64,000 nucleotides of DNA from Branchiostoma floridae (taxonomy: Eukaryota; Chordata; Leptocardii; Amphioxiformes; Branchiostomatidae). Each line of letters starts with the position of its first letter. Position 1 is the stretch's first letter. Of the stretch, positions 43,991 to 56,819 are shown piece after piece. The notes under the pieces were generated by a model, which worked only from the letters and a program-made list of their open reading frames with translations, made no database searches and had not been told where the DNA came from. The stretch spans positions 14,648,319 to 14,712,318 of the forward strand of contig NC_049994.1 in the NCBI RefSeq assembly GCF_000003815.2. Reading direction: 5' to 3'. Position numbers and translations under genes: made by a program.

Positions 43991-46900
43991 ATGATGACGG
44001 AAAGTATCAAGTCGTTTCGTATCGATGACCTCCTGGCGTCGGACCGGCGCAAGCTGCAGCGCTCCTCGGGGCTAGGCGTGTGGAGCCCCCGCCAGCGAAG
44101 CCCTACCGCCTCGGAGCCAAGTCCACGGGGCCAGCCCGACACGCCGCCCGTCTCACCCCTAGCGGAAGAGAGTCCCAAGATGTCCCCGCCGTCTAGTTTT
44201 GTCCCGAGACCGGGACTACTTCACCTGCACCCGTCCGCCGGTCTCCCCCTGCACCCGCACCCGGCGTACGGTCAGCACCACTTCCCGTTGACTGCTAACG
44301 GGACGCACCACTTCGGGTTCTCGGGCTTCCACCCGCATCACCCCGACCATCTCAAGACGGCCATGCCCTTCGAGTGGGTCCGAGCAGCGGGAATGATCAT
44401 GCCAAGAATGGATTATGGAGGTAAGTTTGCAAAAATATAATATTCTATAAATTCCTTACAAAATATGAAATATAATTTTAAGTAATTGGCTTGGTCTGTT
44501 TCTAGATATTTCGGGTTGGCTGGGAACAGTATGTGAAGGTATCTGATTTTCTGAGAAATACTAGTAGATAAAAGCCTGCATAGGCAGTGCATAGAAATTT
44601 ATAAGATTTATGGTGAATGCTTGAAGCTTGAAGTGTTCGTATATTTTAGTCATCAGATGCAGAGGGTTTTGCTCCATACACAGGGTTTTTATATCAGACC
44701 TCCTTGATCTGACGAAGTGAAAGTACACGTGTATTGTAAGTTATTTTAGGATAACCATTATGTTTTTAGGATAATTGTAATTGGATAATCTCCGTAGAGC
44801 TTAAAAAGTGACGTGTTGCGGCGAGGACGTTTTAAAAGCTCCTTGGTTGTGATACCGGTGACTTCTCTATAAAGTTCCTCTTTCCGCGAGTTTCGGAATG
44901 AAGAGAGTCATGACGTCTTACTCCTATAGACCCAGCCTCTTCCGGAAGCCGAAAGAAACGTCTGATAAAGTTTTCAAAAGAGCGAGCCGTTACAAAGAAA
45001 CCACGACGTTCTTCTAAAGTGATACAACCATTCAGGAGTAAGAAATTACAATAACAAGGTTTGCGGACGAAGTCTTCAGGGGTGGTCTATTCCACATTGT
45101 AGCCGACCACACTCTGAGCGTGAAAAACCGGCCTTTGGGCCCGAAACGACCGCATAATGAACATTTTATTGGCGACTATTGTCAGAAGGAGTCCTCCCTT
45201 TCAGAGACAGAATTGGCATGAAAATCGGAAATTTTCCGTTTTTTACACCACAAAAATCAATTACTGATTTGCATCACATTTCTTCTATCTTAAATTTAAA
45301 TATTTCAACCAACATTTTGACATGCCGTTTTCCGTACAGGGTAAAAAGAAGGTCTAGACTAAACCCTCGCATCTTTGAAAGCAACGGTCTCAATTAAATT
45401 TGGCAAAAGTCAGTTATCAAAAAAACTTGCTCCTTTTCCGACCAAGAACATTGAATCCTGAATGATCAGAATGTCCACTAAAGTTGTGAACAGATGATAT
45501 AGCTACGTCAGTGCCAGATGGCACGACTTGAAGACTGCGTGTTCCTTATATCCGATTGTAGCATACTTCAGAAGAAACCACGTCATCAGCAATGACAACC
45601 CCAAGTCCCCAAAAGCCTTTCTCAAACAACCAGATTCCGCGGAAAAATGCGGCCGTGCGGTACAGCGGATTACCACTGTTTAGCGACCCGCTCGCACTGT
45701 TTACACCTATCGCACACCTGAATTCGCACCTGCGAGAGCACAATAAATCACCCGACCCTTTGAGTGGCGTGTTTTAAAAGGCGGACTTTGGCGGGAATCG
45801 CTTTCTAATAGCCGAGAGATCCCGCCATTTCCGAAGATGGTGTCGAAGAATGCCGAAGTCGGGTTTAATGTGTAACCGTTTAAGACTGGCGGTTTGCAGG
45901 TGAGGGGTCGGGGTAGGTTGTTAGATCAGGTGTGTGGATGAAGGAGGTGGATGTTATGTAGAGGTAAACACAGGCGACAACACACAGTACTGTGTTGTGG
46001 CGTATTAAACACGGACAATACTAGAGGTGTAGGCGGACCGCGGACTTCAACAATGCAAAATTAACGTTGCCAAACATGCCTTATTAGAGTGAACCTCCCT
46101 TGAAAAATACAGTTTCTCGCAACAATAGTATCGGGCTGTCAGAGAACCCTCTCGCCAGTTTATAGCATTTGTTTTTATAGGTTAAACAAACAATATAGGC
46201 GGTGTTATTGCCAGTGCTTTATAATTCTCAGTTTGCACAATTCGTATCGCTGTACTATAGGCATAGTCACTAGCCTCGTTCGTAGGCTTCTACTTCTAGT
46301 AGCACTGGCTATTATTTTATGATGGATGGAGTGCTGTTTCCAGATGTTCTTTAATGTCCCTAGAAGGAGTTTCCGACCGACAGACATGGAGAAAACGGGG
46401 GGAAAATTCTTGAAAACACGTAAAAACAACCGGAGCCCAACCTCTGCTTGAGAGTAGCCACATGTCTACAATTTGGAACTCACCTTAGACATATCCGTAC
46501 AAAAATGTGTAACGTACTTTCTTCACAAACAATCACAAAACTAATATTCATTTCTCCTATTTTCCAACAATATTAGTTCCATGCCCAACGGTTTGCAAAA
46601 AAGAGAATGACGCAAAATTGTTTTAAAGTATACAACTGAAAGATGAAAAGGGCAGTTTCAGGGTGAAGAACAGGACGGCAAAACTTTTCTATACGATAAA
46701 GGATTGCATTGCCGCGGCGATCGGAAGTCGACATTCAGACGGCACAAAAGGCCCAATGAACCGGCATAATCCCCCACCACAAAGCCCCCTAAGGAAGCTC
46801 GCCTAAATTAATTTCATATTGAGAGCGGCTTGTGTTCAGAAATAGGCTTATGGTCCGCCATGTGATTCTGACCGGTTAAAATATTTCCGAAAACCTCGTG

Positions 46901-49900
46901 TCTGTTTGTCCTGGGGAGGAACGAATTCTTGGACGGATTAACATGGTATTTTACGTTTATCCAAGGTCTTGGTTTATCTAACCTTAATTTGTAGAATGTG
47001 GACCCAAAACTAGTAGCTCTTTTCACCCAATCAATTGTAAATACGTGACGAACTTTTTGAAAGGTTTATTATTATTCCCGACAAACGTTTTCTGAGCGCA
47101 GATGTGTATTCTGTCCAAATTAAAAACACTTGGTCAGAATTTCAGATGTATTTCACACCAAAACTTCAGGGGTCAGCAGAAAGAAAGGGAATCACTTATC
47201 GTCCGTTTTGTTCAGGTTCTTTTAAAAAGGTTTCTTGATTATTCCCGACAAACGTTTTCTGAACGCAGATGTGTATTCCGTCCAAACTAAAGATACTTTG
47301 TCAGAATTTCAGATGTATTTCACGCCAAAACGCAGGGTCAGCAGAAAGAAAGGGAATCACTTATCGTCCGTTTTGTTCGAGTTCTTTTGAAAGCAAGTCA
47401 AATTAGCCGTTTTCTTTGTGCGGCGACCATTTGTATCGCTTTAGCGACGGTTCGGCTCGGGCTAATTGAATCCACAACTGTCGTGAGTCTGAGGGGAGCG
47501 CGTGGCGAACAAAGACTTCAAACGGGAAAGTTGCAACAGTTTTGATTGCGTAACAATGGAGAAAGGTTTGCATAGCTGATAAAATTACATCTGCATCAAA
47601 GGGAGTGGAAATGGCCCCCTCCCGACCCCGGGTAGTTGTGATTCTAATCTTTCCTGTCACCTTTTTAATGAGTTTTGGAGCGATTTAATGGGTTTTACGC
47701 ACCTCGTTGGATCACGCGGCGCGAAAACGAGCCGTGAAATTTGCGTTAGAGGGGGGTACGAGAAATGTCTATTTACAAGGAAAATGTCAAACAACAGTGT
47801 TTCAAACGTCCTTGTTTTATGTAAGATACGATCATGAAGAATATAGTATGTGAAAGAGTAAAGGAAGGAAGGAATTAGGACCAGCAGATTTGATATGAGT
47901 AAAAATGAGAGCATTTTTGTACGTGTGTGGCCGATTCATGATCACGTATTTGTCATTTTAATCATTTTACGCATTCGGCCATTACCGTTTGTCCACATCT
48001 GTACGTTCCCATAGCTGGGAAATTTGGCACTTTTTTTAACTTACCGTGAAATCTGACGATTATCCACGAAATTATCGATTTTCCGCCAATTATAGGAATT
48101 CTCAAATGCTTTACATCCATACGTTCCGGTTTCACTCTGCCTAGGTAGTCCTCCTACTTTGATGTATGATTTTCAATCAGGCCGCGACAGAACCAACCGC
48201 ATACAAGCATCCAAGACAATCTTTACCGTAACTAGACAGCTAAATCTTCTACGACACGTTAAAATGCTAAGATGCTTTGCTTCCATACGTCCCGGTCTCA
48301 CTCTTCTTAAGTAGTCCTACGACTTTGATGTATAATTTTCAAATAGGCTGTGACGAAACCAACCACAGATAAGGACCTAAGACAGTCTTTACCGTAAGAA
48401 GACATCTGATTTTCGTACGACATGTGAACGACTAGAATCCGCCCAGTTTGCAATCGCACGACGATCGTACGATAATCGTGACCTTATATAACGTCCTTGC
48501 CCTTTCAAACAGTAGTCTCCAAGCAGACGTATCAGCTGGATAAAAAAAAAGAGAAGAATTGGGCCAAATAGGGACAACAAGTTGCAATGGTATTTCAGTT
48601 TTCACCGGTCGGTCAGTTCCGTCTTAGGCCAATTAACTCCTATACTAGGCTTTTATTCCTAAAAAAAATAACTTGGTCAAAGTCCCCTATTACTATACGG
48701 CAAGGCCGGAGTCTGATAGAGACTAACAGATTCAGCGCACGCTTATTTCATTTCGGCATAAAAGAATCAGCTATCATATCCACAGATTCAACAATGCTAC
48801 ATTCAAATTGAAACGCATATATGTGCTTGATATATGCGGTACCAGATACAACGTTACCTTTCATATCATTCATAATATAGGAAACACTTAATATTTCAAG
48901 CTGTCGTCGATCTGACACGCCGAAAGAGTAATTCCAATAATTTCCGACCAAAGTGTTTCCGCGTATAGACTTCCCGACAGATGGAACGGAAGCGAACAGA
49001 ACATTAGTCTCGTTTCAGAACCGCCCCTTCCTCGATAGCCCCTTTAGAGGAACAATAGTGGTACATTTCCTCCGTGCGAGCACGGCAAACCTCCTTCACG
49101 CGTCTCTCACAAGTCGGGAACACTTCGGTTGCCATGAATGCCCTAGACTCAAGCAGACGTGTCAGCTGGATTAAAAAAAGGGAAGAATTCGGCCAAATAG
49201 TGACAAATAACTTTTCAGTCAGTCTTTTGCAGTCAATCCAGCTATCCAGCGGCCGGACAGTTCACTCCTACTAGACTTTTATTCCTAACTTGACCAAAGC
49301 CCCCCATTACTAGGGGTTAGGAAAGTCCAGTGAACGACTGGGAACGTACCAAACATTTATGACTTTCACTCTCCAATAACAGTACTAAGATGATTTCGGA
49401 AAAATTTAGACAAAACACACATTTATCAAGGTACACAGAATCTTTTTTCTGCAATTCATATTTACAATTCAAATGAATAACGAGGCACATTTCACGGTCT
49501 TTTACTCAATTTTGCACTAGCAGAACTCTTATCATCCAGATTTTTCTGTTTAGCCGATTTACAAATCATTGTTTGACGGTATATGCAAACCTTTCTAGAT
49601 ATGATTTATCATAGACAATTACGTCAAAATTGTTAAACCAATCCTACTCATGAAATTATACTCATCCGCACATTTGTGCCGCTTTAGTCGACGCGTTTCT
49701 CGGTTGTTTATGTTTCCCGCTGTCCCACCCCCTCGTTACTTTCCCGCCATGTCATAATTGGGGTAATTACCACCCTGAATACCCCGGGATATTGCCACTT
49801 TATTAACACTTGTGTGATAACCCCAGCCGACATGGTCAAACAGCCAACCGATCTATCATCCTCCCGGCCTGGCGACGCCGAAATTTAATATCCAAATTCG

Positions 49901-52149
49901 CACGTCTCCGTTTGTACAGTAATCAACGGAGTTCAGAAGCGTTTCAGCTCCAATTGAGCGGAAAATGTCTTCGGCAAACAGTTGGTGTAGCCGCGGGCGG
50001 TGGGGATGTGGGAGGCACGTACTGCCCGGGTGGGACCAAACTGCGCGGTCTCGCATAGAAGAAGACGATCATGACTTGGTGAAAGGAGAGCGCTTCGTGA
50101 CCAACAACGGTCTCTTGTAGAGCTGACACCCTAATGGCGATCTGATGTTGCTAATTACCTGGTTACGTCAAGAGTCTGTCAACTTCTGTCAGACACAGAC
50201 TTCTGATGTCGACAACGTTTACCTACATGTTTCTCTCTAGCTTCTTTGTGTCCTCACTTCACAAATTGAAATTAAACAGCGGTTAGCTTTACACTCATTG
50301 TGGTTGTGTGGTTTTGTTCAGACGTGAATGTCCTTGGAATAGTTGGAATAGTTGCGAACAGACTTTATCTGAGGTTAGCTTCGTTACTTGTTTGTCCATC
50401 CACCCATTTAATGTGTGGACGGCGCTCATTAAAAGAAAACTTAAGGACAACAGCACTGGAGACGAAAGAATGAGATTCTAGTTGATTAGAAGTACTCCAC
50501 CCAACTCATCTCGTAGCACGACGTGTTGTCTCCAAGTAATACTGGTCACAAAACGTAAACAGATACAAACACAACATGTTCGGTACCTACAATATAGCCT
50601 ACATAGTAGAGTTGGGATTATTCTTTCCTTTTGGAAGATTATGAATCATATCTGATCTCTAACCGCTACGGACTGTTAGATATGTGATACAATCGGAACA
50701 ATGATATTGATGGAGCATTAACTGAGAATGATAGGAAGAAATGTGTGAATCTGATATAGAAGCCAAGCCTAACGACTATTTTAGAGTTATCATTTTAATT
50801 AGAATAGTGACCTGTTATACTGTTCGTTGTTCACTGTTTTTGTACTGTTATATGTATTTGCAATAATTAGCCTTCGGGCAAAGACTTTTCTATTTACTTA
50901 CTTCAGCACAAAGAAAGGCTCGCTCAAATGTTTTGGGTTACTCTAACAACGTTGTAACGACTTATGTCTGTTCATCTTTATACGAGGAAGTTTTGGGTTA
51001 TAACGATGTTTATATTAGGTTAAGTCGATGGAGGTTAGACATTCAGGTAATACTAGATTTAGTAAGATGAGCCGAATAGCAACTGGATCATGGTGATTTT
51101 GGAAACGGTCAGACATTTCAGATAACATCCGTTATCTTTCGTCAGTGAAACTGAGTTTATATCATGTTTGTATTGTGGTATACTTATACTATACAATGGG
51201 CTATATATCTAATAATATCTCCCCTTGTACCCCGCAGTGCACCCGTCCCAGGCCAGCCCCCTGTGTAAGACCCGGCGGCCCCGCACGGCCTTCACCAGCC
51301 AGCAGCTTCTGGAGCTGGAGAAGTACTTCAAGGAGAACAAGTACCTGTCCCGGCCCAAACGGTTCGAGGTGGCCACAGCGCTCATGCTCACAGAAACACA
51401 GGTAGGCGCTACAATTTTCTGTCTCGTAAACAGACGTCACCTTTCCGAACGTCGCCTATATAGCTGAAAAGACTTTACAATATCCAATTGTTTAATGACT
51501 TTTGAAGATCTGAAAACAAGCAAAATCGTGTATGAAGTAACATATTAATATCATATACTAAGTAGTGATAAAACATCTTTGGCACAACATACTTCGTATG
51601 CATATCATTCAAATCTATTCGATCAAGGAGGTTAGTTTGACTAGAACCTTATTGATTCGACAAATCAAATTCATGCTTCCACCATTTCTCCAGCAATGCA
51701 TGTAGAACCTAGCCGTGTTAGATAACAAGCATCTAATTAGATAGCAGAGTCCTCCTATAATCTGTTGCTAAAGATTCCATTTTTGATTCACTGTTGTGTA
51801 CTTTTATTTAGTGCCATATCTGATAACAAAAACCTATCTTTTGTCCATTCAGGTCAAGATCTGGTTCCAGAATCGCAGAATGAAGTGGAAGAGAAGCAAG
51901 AAGGCCAAAGATGAAGTGACGCAAGACAAATCTACAAACGGGAGCGCCAAGGTCACCGATTCCTCCAAAATGGACGACCCCAAAGACACTTACAACATGG
52001 CGGACCTTAGTGACCCGGATGAAGACTGCAGCGAGCATGCGCTGGAGGAGATTGACGTCACGGACAGTATTGACGGTTCATCAGACAACGAAGAATCCAG
52101 GCCAGTGCAGATATCCTTACAGACAAAATCTGACGTCACAACAAGATGA
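43991..52149 (+). CDS. Mnx: Motor neuron and pancreas homeobox protein Mnx (HB9)
   Basis: Three exons: 43991-44420, 51238-51401 and 51853-52149, borders AG/GT, phases 1 and 0, about 296 residues. The N-terminus [20 protein letters not shown] carries an eh1-like Groucho-binding motif (FRIDDLL) as in Mnx proteins. A Pro/Ser-rich region, a His-rich stretch ([19 protein letters not shown]) and the hydrophobic block [13 protein letters not shown] follow. The homeodomain begins [20 protein letters not shown], with [20 protein letters not shown] and helix 3 [17 protein letters not shown], diagnostic for Mnx. An acidic tail ([19 protein letters not shown]) closes the protein. Role: DNA-binding nuclear transcription factor in motor neurons and endoderm/notochord tissue of chordates. 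Either of two adjacent ATGs (43991, 43994) could start it. The upstream frame is open but precedes the predicted transcription start, so it is not coding. Confidence 0.97.
45585..45850. promoter_or_regulatory. Candidate intronic regulatory block in Mnx
   Basis: Unlike the AT-rich surroundings, this block has many CpGs and short motifs: GCGGAAAAATGCGGCCG, ACACCTATCGCACACCTG (T-box half-site-like), TTTGGCGGGAA (E2F-like). Open in one frame but with no splice or domain support. Confidence 0.3.
46382..46457. mobile_element. MITE, CTCCAAGCAGAGG family, one half
   Basis: AAAACAACCGGAGCCCAACC and TCTGCTTGAGAGTA match the right half of the family; the left half is unrecognisable. Confidence 0.65.
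47061..47393 (+). repeat. Two tandem copies, 166-bp period
   Basis: TTATTCCCGACAAACGTTTT, CAGAATTTCAGATGTATTTC and GAATCACTTATCGTCCGTTT occur in both copies (starts 47061 and 47227), with high identity. Confidence 0.93.
48104..48428 (+). repeat. Two diverged tandem copies, 166-bp period
   Basis: ATGCTTT(A/G)C(A/T)TCCATACGT, TAGTCCT(C/A)C(T/G)ACTTTGATGT and CTTTACCGTAA recur with starts at 48104 and 48270. Confidence 0.9.
48511..49312 (+). repeat. Separated direct repeat (CCAAGCAGACGT unit)
   Basis: A unit beginning CAAGCAGACGT(A/G)TCAGCTGGAT, with AGAAGAATT(G/C)GGCCAAATAG and a CTAGRCTTTTATTCCTAA end, occurs at about 48517-48700 and 49152-49311. Its CTCCAAGCAGA start resembles the MITE ends in this window, so these may be relics of that superfamily. 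Confidence 0.75.
49670..50110. promoter_or_regulatory. Candidate intronic regulatory block in Mnx
   Basis: CpG-containing block with TGTCATAATTGGGGTAATTA and CCCGGGATATTGCC motifs, then a GC-rich tail. Homeodomain-like cores are clustered. No repeat structure. Function is inference. Confidence 0.28.
51238..51401 (+). CDS. Mnx: Mnx exon 2: homeodomain residues 1-44
   Basis: Homeodomain residue 1 falls at about 51270. The exon ends after TETQ (residue 44) at donor GTAGGC. An intron at 44/45 is a long-conserved position in ANTP-class homeoboxes. Confidence 0.95.
51853..52149 (+). CDS. Mnx: Mnx exon 3: recognition helix and C-terminus
   Basis: Starts [20 protein letters not shown] with Q50 and N51 intact, then a basic run (nuclear localisation) and a 75-residue acidic/Ser-rich tail ending DVTTR and TGA. 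Confidence 0.96.
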   Translation, partial: VKIWFQNRRMKWKRSKKAKDEVTQDKSTNGSAKVTDSSKMDDPKDTYNMADLSDPDEDCSEHALEEIDVTDSIDGSSDNEESRPVQISLQTKSDVTTR

Positions 52150-52910
52150 TTCCATTAATTACATGTCGTATCTTCTCTAGAATCCAATGTCTCCTGTAGC
52201 TATTCTAATCTATAGAATACAATGTATAGCCTTTCAATAGTAAATTTGTCGATGTTCTCCGTTGTAAGAGATGTGTACAGACTTGTAATATATATTTCTT
52301 TGTGGTTTCCAGAGGAAAATGATAAGCGCACACACAATGAAATGATTAAAGCCACGTAAGCGTTCCCATCGAATGATTTTCTCCACGACTTTCAATAATG
52401 TAAGGCAACACTGTGGAATGATTTACCAAGAAGTATCGGTGAATACAAAATCAGCACAGTCTTTTTTTTTTGCTTTAGTCTGATTCTAGCAACCGTTGAA
52501 AGTACTCTTCAAGTAGAGGTTAGGCTCCGGTTGGATTCTTGACGTCTTTTGGCGTTTTCGTTGGGAAAAACTCACAAAATAGCAGCAAGAACGCTTAAAA
52601 TATGCCATAAACCAATCGGGGCTTAGCCTCTGTTTTGGGACTACGTTGGAAGCAGACTAGAGTGAACAGGACTGGACTCGATGTTGAAATTTTATTGCAC
52701 ATATGTTATAGGTATTCTCAGGTGCTTCTCTGTCTCTTTGCGTTTGTGATCGCATCTGTTCCTACCGACCGTATAAAAGAAGGGCCCATTGTGTGCAGTG
52801 CAGATAAGAGTATATACCGATGGTATTTCAAGTGTATTTATTGTTTGCATATATGTGTGTGATAGACACTAACGTGATACGATGCCAGGTGCACCACAAT
52901 AAAATCAATA
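52150..52910 (+). other. Mnx: Mnx 3' UTR and flank
   Basis: Candidate polyadenylation signals ATTAAA at 52345-52350 and AATAAA near 52899. A MITE at 52503 would lie in the longer of the two possible UTRs. Confidence 0.45.
52503..52643. mobile_element. MITE, CTCCAAGCAGAGG family, diverged copy
   Basis: TACTCTTCAAGTAGAGGTTA / GGCTTAGCCTCTGTTTTGGG inverted ends, 140 bp, with ACGTCTTTTGGCGTTTTCG inside. Confidence 0.75.
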
Positions 52911-54980
52911 TCTCATAAGCTCAATGCAAATTTGCCTTTGCTTTGTACTTTACTCCGTCTTATTCTTCAAACACGAAGGATTCTTCTTCTCTAAGAACGT
53001 TAGACGCTACAAGAAGTGACGAAATTACAGGATGTGGCACCCCTTACCTCTCCATCACCGAAACAGTTTGTACAGTTTGAGGCACAATGTCCACAGGTAA
53101 AAGTTTGGACATTTCTCTCATACCATTCTTGAGACGGGTGCAGCTGTGTTTGAGGGGCTTAGGAAATACCTGCGTAGCCATTGCGAAACTAAGCGAGAGT
53201 AAGCACCACCTTTGATAGCAAACGACACAGTCAAATTTTCCTCTGATCAATTTCCAAAGTTTGTTGTTTCCGCTTTACGTTGGTATTGCGAGTGATTTTT
53301 TACCCTAAACGTTATTAAAACGTGTGGAAGTGACATTATCAGAACGGTTTAAGTGGTCATCAGTGCCGCTATACTCTTGACGATATAAGATCGCTCGATA
53401 GACCTGTTTGAAAAGTGCCTCCCGCTATCTTTGTTTTTCCCACCTGAAGTCCAAATTGTGTAAACTATGATAACTGCTTATGGGGAATATCGTCCGTACA
53501 CGCGGGTATCCTGGATACGCCGTAACTTTTGTCCGCCATCTTGAAAATCATTACACTATCGCTTACTCTCAATTTCCTTAAGGGGAGGGTCCACAAAATC
53601 AACTTTTGAATAAATGAATGGACTGGTCCGCCATCTTTAAAATGGACCATTTCTGTAGAACGGCATATGAACAAATAGAACCCCTTGTTCTATTCCGAGC
53701 ACTTTGGCCAACAACAGTCCTAGTGTAGCAGAAATGGCCAAGGAAAAATGCTGAAGATTACACTGACGAAGTACAGTTGTTTGAGAGGGAGAGCCACTGT
53801 ATAGCATTACATTGTTGGTGGGCAGGATGGCAGTACTCTGCACTAGCGGACTTTGTAGTAGGGTCTCTACTCTCAGTCTACTCACGGAGAGGGTCCACCG
53901 AATGAGATTTTCAATGAATGAAGACCTTTATTGTACATTTCTGCCCCCACTGGGCTAAGTACAGGTCACATTGTAACAATCATATACATTTGTCTACACA
54001 TAAACATCTAATCTACTCTGTATACATACAAACATCTAATCTACTCTAGTGCATTCGACTTCCTCTCGCAAATGTAGTGAGCTTTATGATTAGTTAGTAT
54101 TGGTTTATCAATGTTACATGGTTGAGCCATGCAAGAACAATCACTTCAAACACATTTACCCACATTTCAAACCTCAAGTCTTAATTAACCTCCACTGGAA
54201 ATCTGGTTTTGACAGGTTTGTTTTGCTTAGAAAAAAAGTGGAAGGTCTTCTCCGGCGTTTTTACGAGGTACAGACAGAAGATTGGCATGGCACCAGAATT
54301 TCACCCCCTGTCCTAATGGGTCAGTCCAACCTGTGAGCTGCCATTCAGGCAAAATACATTATATCTATAACAATAAGTTAATGTCCGACTGTACAACTCA
54401 AATGCTGGTCCTTCCCCTTAGCAGATTGACAAGTTAGGCTTTCTATGTGCTTTATTTTATTTGCAGTTATATTCTGATTTGTATGTTCTCATTATTTGCA
54501 TTGTTCACGGCTCCTTGAGAGCCGACAAACAACAAAAACTCGTACAGGAGGCTACGCCCCCCTCCCACCACGCACACACTTTGGCAGAGTTCAATGACCT
54601 CGTAGTCGTAGTGGCTCAAGGTGGTTCCAAAGTTTAACCGTTTCGTACAGAGGCCCATTAACACAATGTTTCTGTACTCACCGTTTCAATTATGCTATTC
54701 TTCTGAAGACTCGTTATATATTACACGTACTCAACAATAATTACGATCATAGAAACATTTCTTGCAAGAACAGTATTATCGTTCCTATTCCATGTTCACA
54801 GAACTTATCTGACATATCATTGTATTGTCTAGTGATGGAAAATATATAGAGTATTACAATATTGCCAACAAAATTGGAGGTTTCTAGCTGTGAGGAAACA
54901 GAAGAAGTTCATGTCTGCTGTGTAATATATAAAGGTACCACAGGCACGTAAAGTGTAAAATAATACGTGGAAAGAAAACT
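52911..54980. other. Non-coding flank
   Basis: No supported gene. The stretch from about 53905 (AAGACCTTTATTGTACATTT) with repeated CATCTAATCTACTCT looks like the end of a degraded retroelement, but the class cannot be stated. Confidence 0.4.
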
Positions 54981-54989
54981 AATTCTATA

Positions 54990-55130
54990 TCACCAAGACT
55001 TGTTCAAGGGCACAACATTGAGACATGCTAGGGATTCAAAGCCAGAACTTCTAGATTCAAGAACCCTACCCATAAGACAGCCTTGACACCCTGTGCACGA
55101 AATTTGATCCATATTTGAACTGTTTGCCAC
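54990..55130 (-). mobile_element. tRNA-derived SINE-like element
   Basis: On the minus strand, TCTTATGGGTAGGG and GGCTTTGAATCCC resemble A and B boxes; downstream TTGTGCCCTTGAACAAG matches a motif common in SINE bodies. Confidence 0.5.
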
Positions 55131-55497
55131 AGAACTACGTGATAGCTGTAAGATAAAAGTGGTGCGGTTTTGCCCCTGTGTACCCACCCCTACTGTGATC
55201 AAACTTCCCTGATGGCTGTGCACATTACAAGTTATAATGTACACGTCAGCTCAGACGGACATATCGGGCCGCTAATGTCCCTGCACCAGACAGGGACTGA
55301 TTGTGCAGTGTGGACAGATGTAATCCCCATGTATACAGCAGGAACCCACGAACATCACTGCACTCCAAATAACAAGGCAAAACTCATGTTAATAAAGCTG
55401 CTTGCTGAGAACTACCCTCCACTAATTAGCGTCTTTGATGTTATGGCGTGTTTCCTGTTTAATTCATACACAGACATAGCAAGCAAACGGAGTGGAG

Positions 55498-55516
55498 GGA
55501 GGGGGGGGGGGGGGGG
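55498..55516. repeat. Poly(G) run
   Basis: GAGGGAGGG followed by a homopolymer of about 17 G; a candidate G-quadruplex tract and a likely sequencing-length error site. Confidence 0.9.
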
Positions 55517-55933
55517 CAATCATCTCACAGTAATCTCCAAGCAAGTGTAACGATACTAGTGCTCAGACTTAACTAGTATGTCTTACGCGTAATTTTATCT
55601 AGCAATAGTACATCTTTTAAAATTATGTTTAGTGATAGTATACCTTTTAAACTTTTCTAACTTCTAAGAAATAAGTTAGAAATAAGTAATCCTCATGGAA
55701 AAATAGGGTTTGAGTTGACTTTGAGTGTCAGAAGACGTCAGTCCGACGTTAAGAAAAGCATTACATTAAAAAGGTCTTAAAAGCCCTCCTCAAGTATATT
55801 CATAACACCTAGATATCTTAAATGTACGGAACTTTGGGATTACTAATGCTGCATTAGACAATGTATTTGAATTCAACTTTTTAATTTCTTTTTTAGGGCT
55901 TGTGGTACAATGGTATTCGCCATTTCGCCATTC

Positions 55934-56290
55934 GCATCATTTCCCAAACTACACATACACGCACAAGCACAAGTGTTGCATGCACTGGCTGTGAAACCTT
56001 TCGCCCTCCCAGTTTCTTAATCTTCTTGATAAATCTCCCAGGGTCAAGAACCGGAGGTTTCACGGGTGAGAAGTGTGCAGTTGTCTTTTGTTACACTAAA
56101 ATCTACTAGGGCCTCTACTAGTACTAGGAATTTAGCATCATTTTCCAAGCTACGCACACACACGCGCACTGGCTGCAAAACCTGTTGCCTTCCCAGTTTC
56201 TTAATCTTCTTGATTAATCTCCCAGGGTCAAGAACCGGAGGTTTCACGGGTGAGAAATGTGCACTTGTCTTTTGTTACACGAGCAAAGTG
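55934..56290 (+). repeat. Two tandem copies, 201-bp period
   Basis: CCCAGTTTCTTAATCTTCTT, GGTCAAGAACCGGAGGTTTC and ACGGGTGAGAA(G/A)TGTGCA occur in both copies (anchors 55934 and 56135). Confidence 0.93.
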
Positions 56291-56819
56291 TACCGAGTTG
56301 TGTGCGTTGGTTGTCAAACACATTAGCCACCGATTACTACTCATTAAGATCCATCTTCCCACGGACCAATCACAATGGCTCTTTCACTCCTCCCTCTTTC
56401 TCAGTAGCCAAAAGAACGGCAATAAAACGAAATGTAAAGAGACGGGTTTTTATACCGTCTGTGGGGAAAATGACTACGAAGAACATTAAGACTTCATTAA
56501 GGTCCTGTTCCAAGGCTTTAGCAATTTTCTTAAACTCGCATGGCCCCTGTTCAAGCTACAGAAATCACAAATCGGAGAGCATCTTCAGCAACAAACCAAC
56601 CTTAAGATATTCCTGGCGACATTTTTGTACTAGAAGAAGAGTTTAGAGTGCGAGGTAAAAAGGCAATCGTAGTCTGCTTCCTTTTTGACTGGTTAAAACC
56701 AATGAGGTTGTATCAAACCCTGATAACCCTCCTTGTTAGAACTGAAACAGAGGACAATTGTGGATTGTCTTGAAGCGGCCCATCGGTACACATCACAGTT
56801 TTCTAAGCGCGTAATTAAC

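Larger units (their letters stand above)
44421..51237 (+). other. Mnx intron 1 (6.8 kb)
   Basis: No coding exons. It holds a one-sided MITE, three sets of local duplications and two GC-rich candidate regulatory blocks, listed separately. An intron this much longer than its neighbours in a developmental homeobox gene commonly hosts enhancers. Confidence 0.7.
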
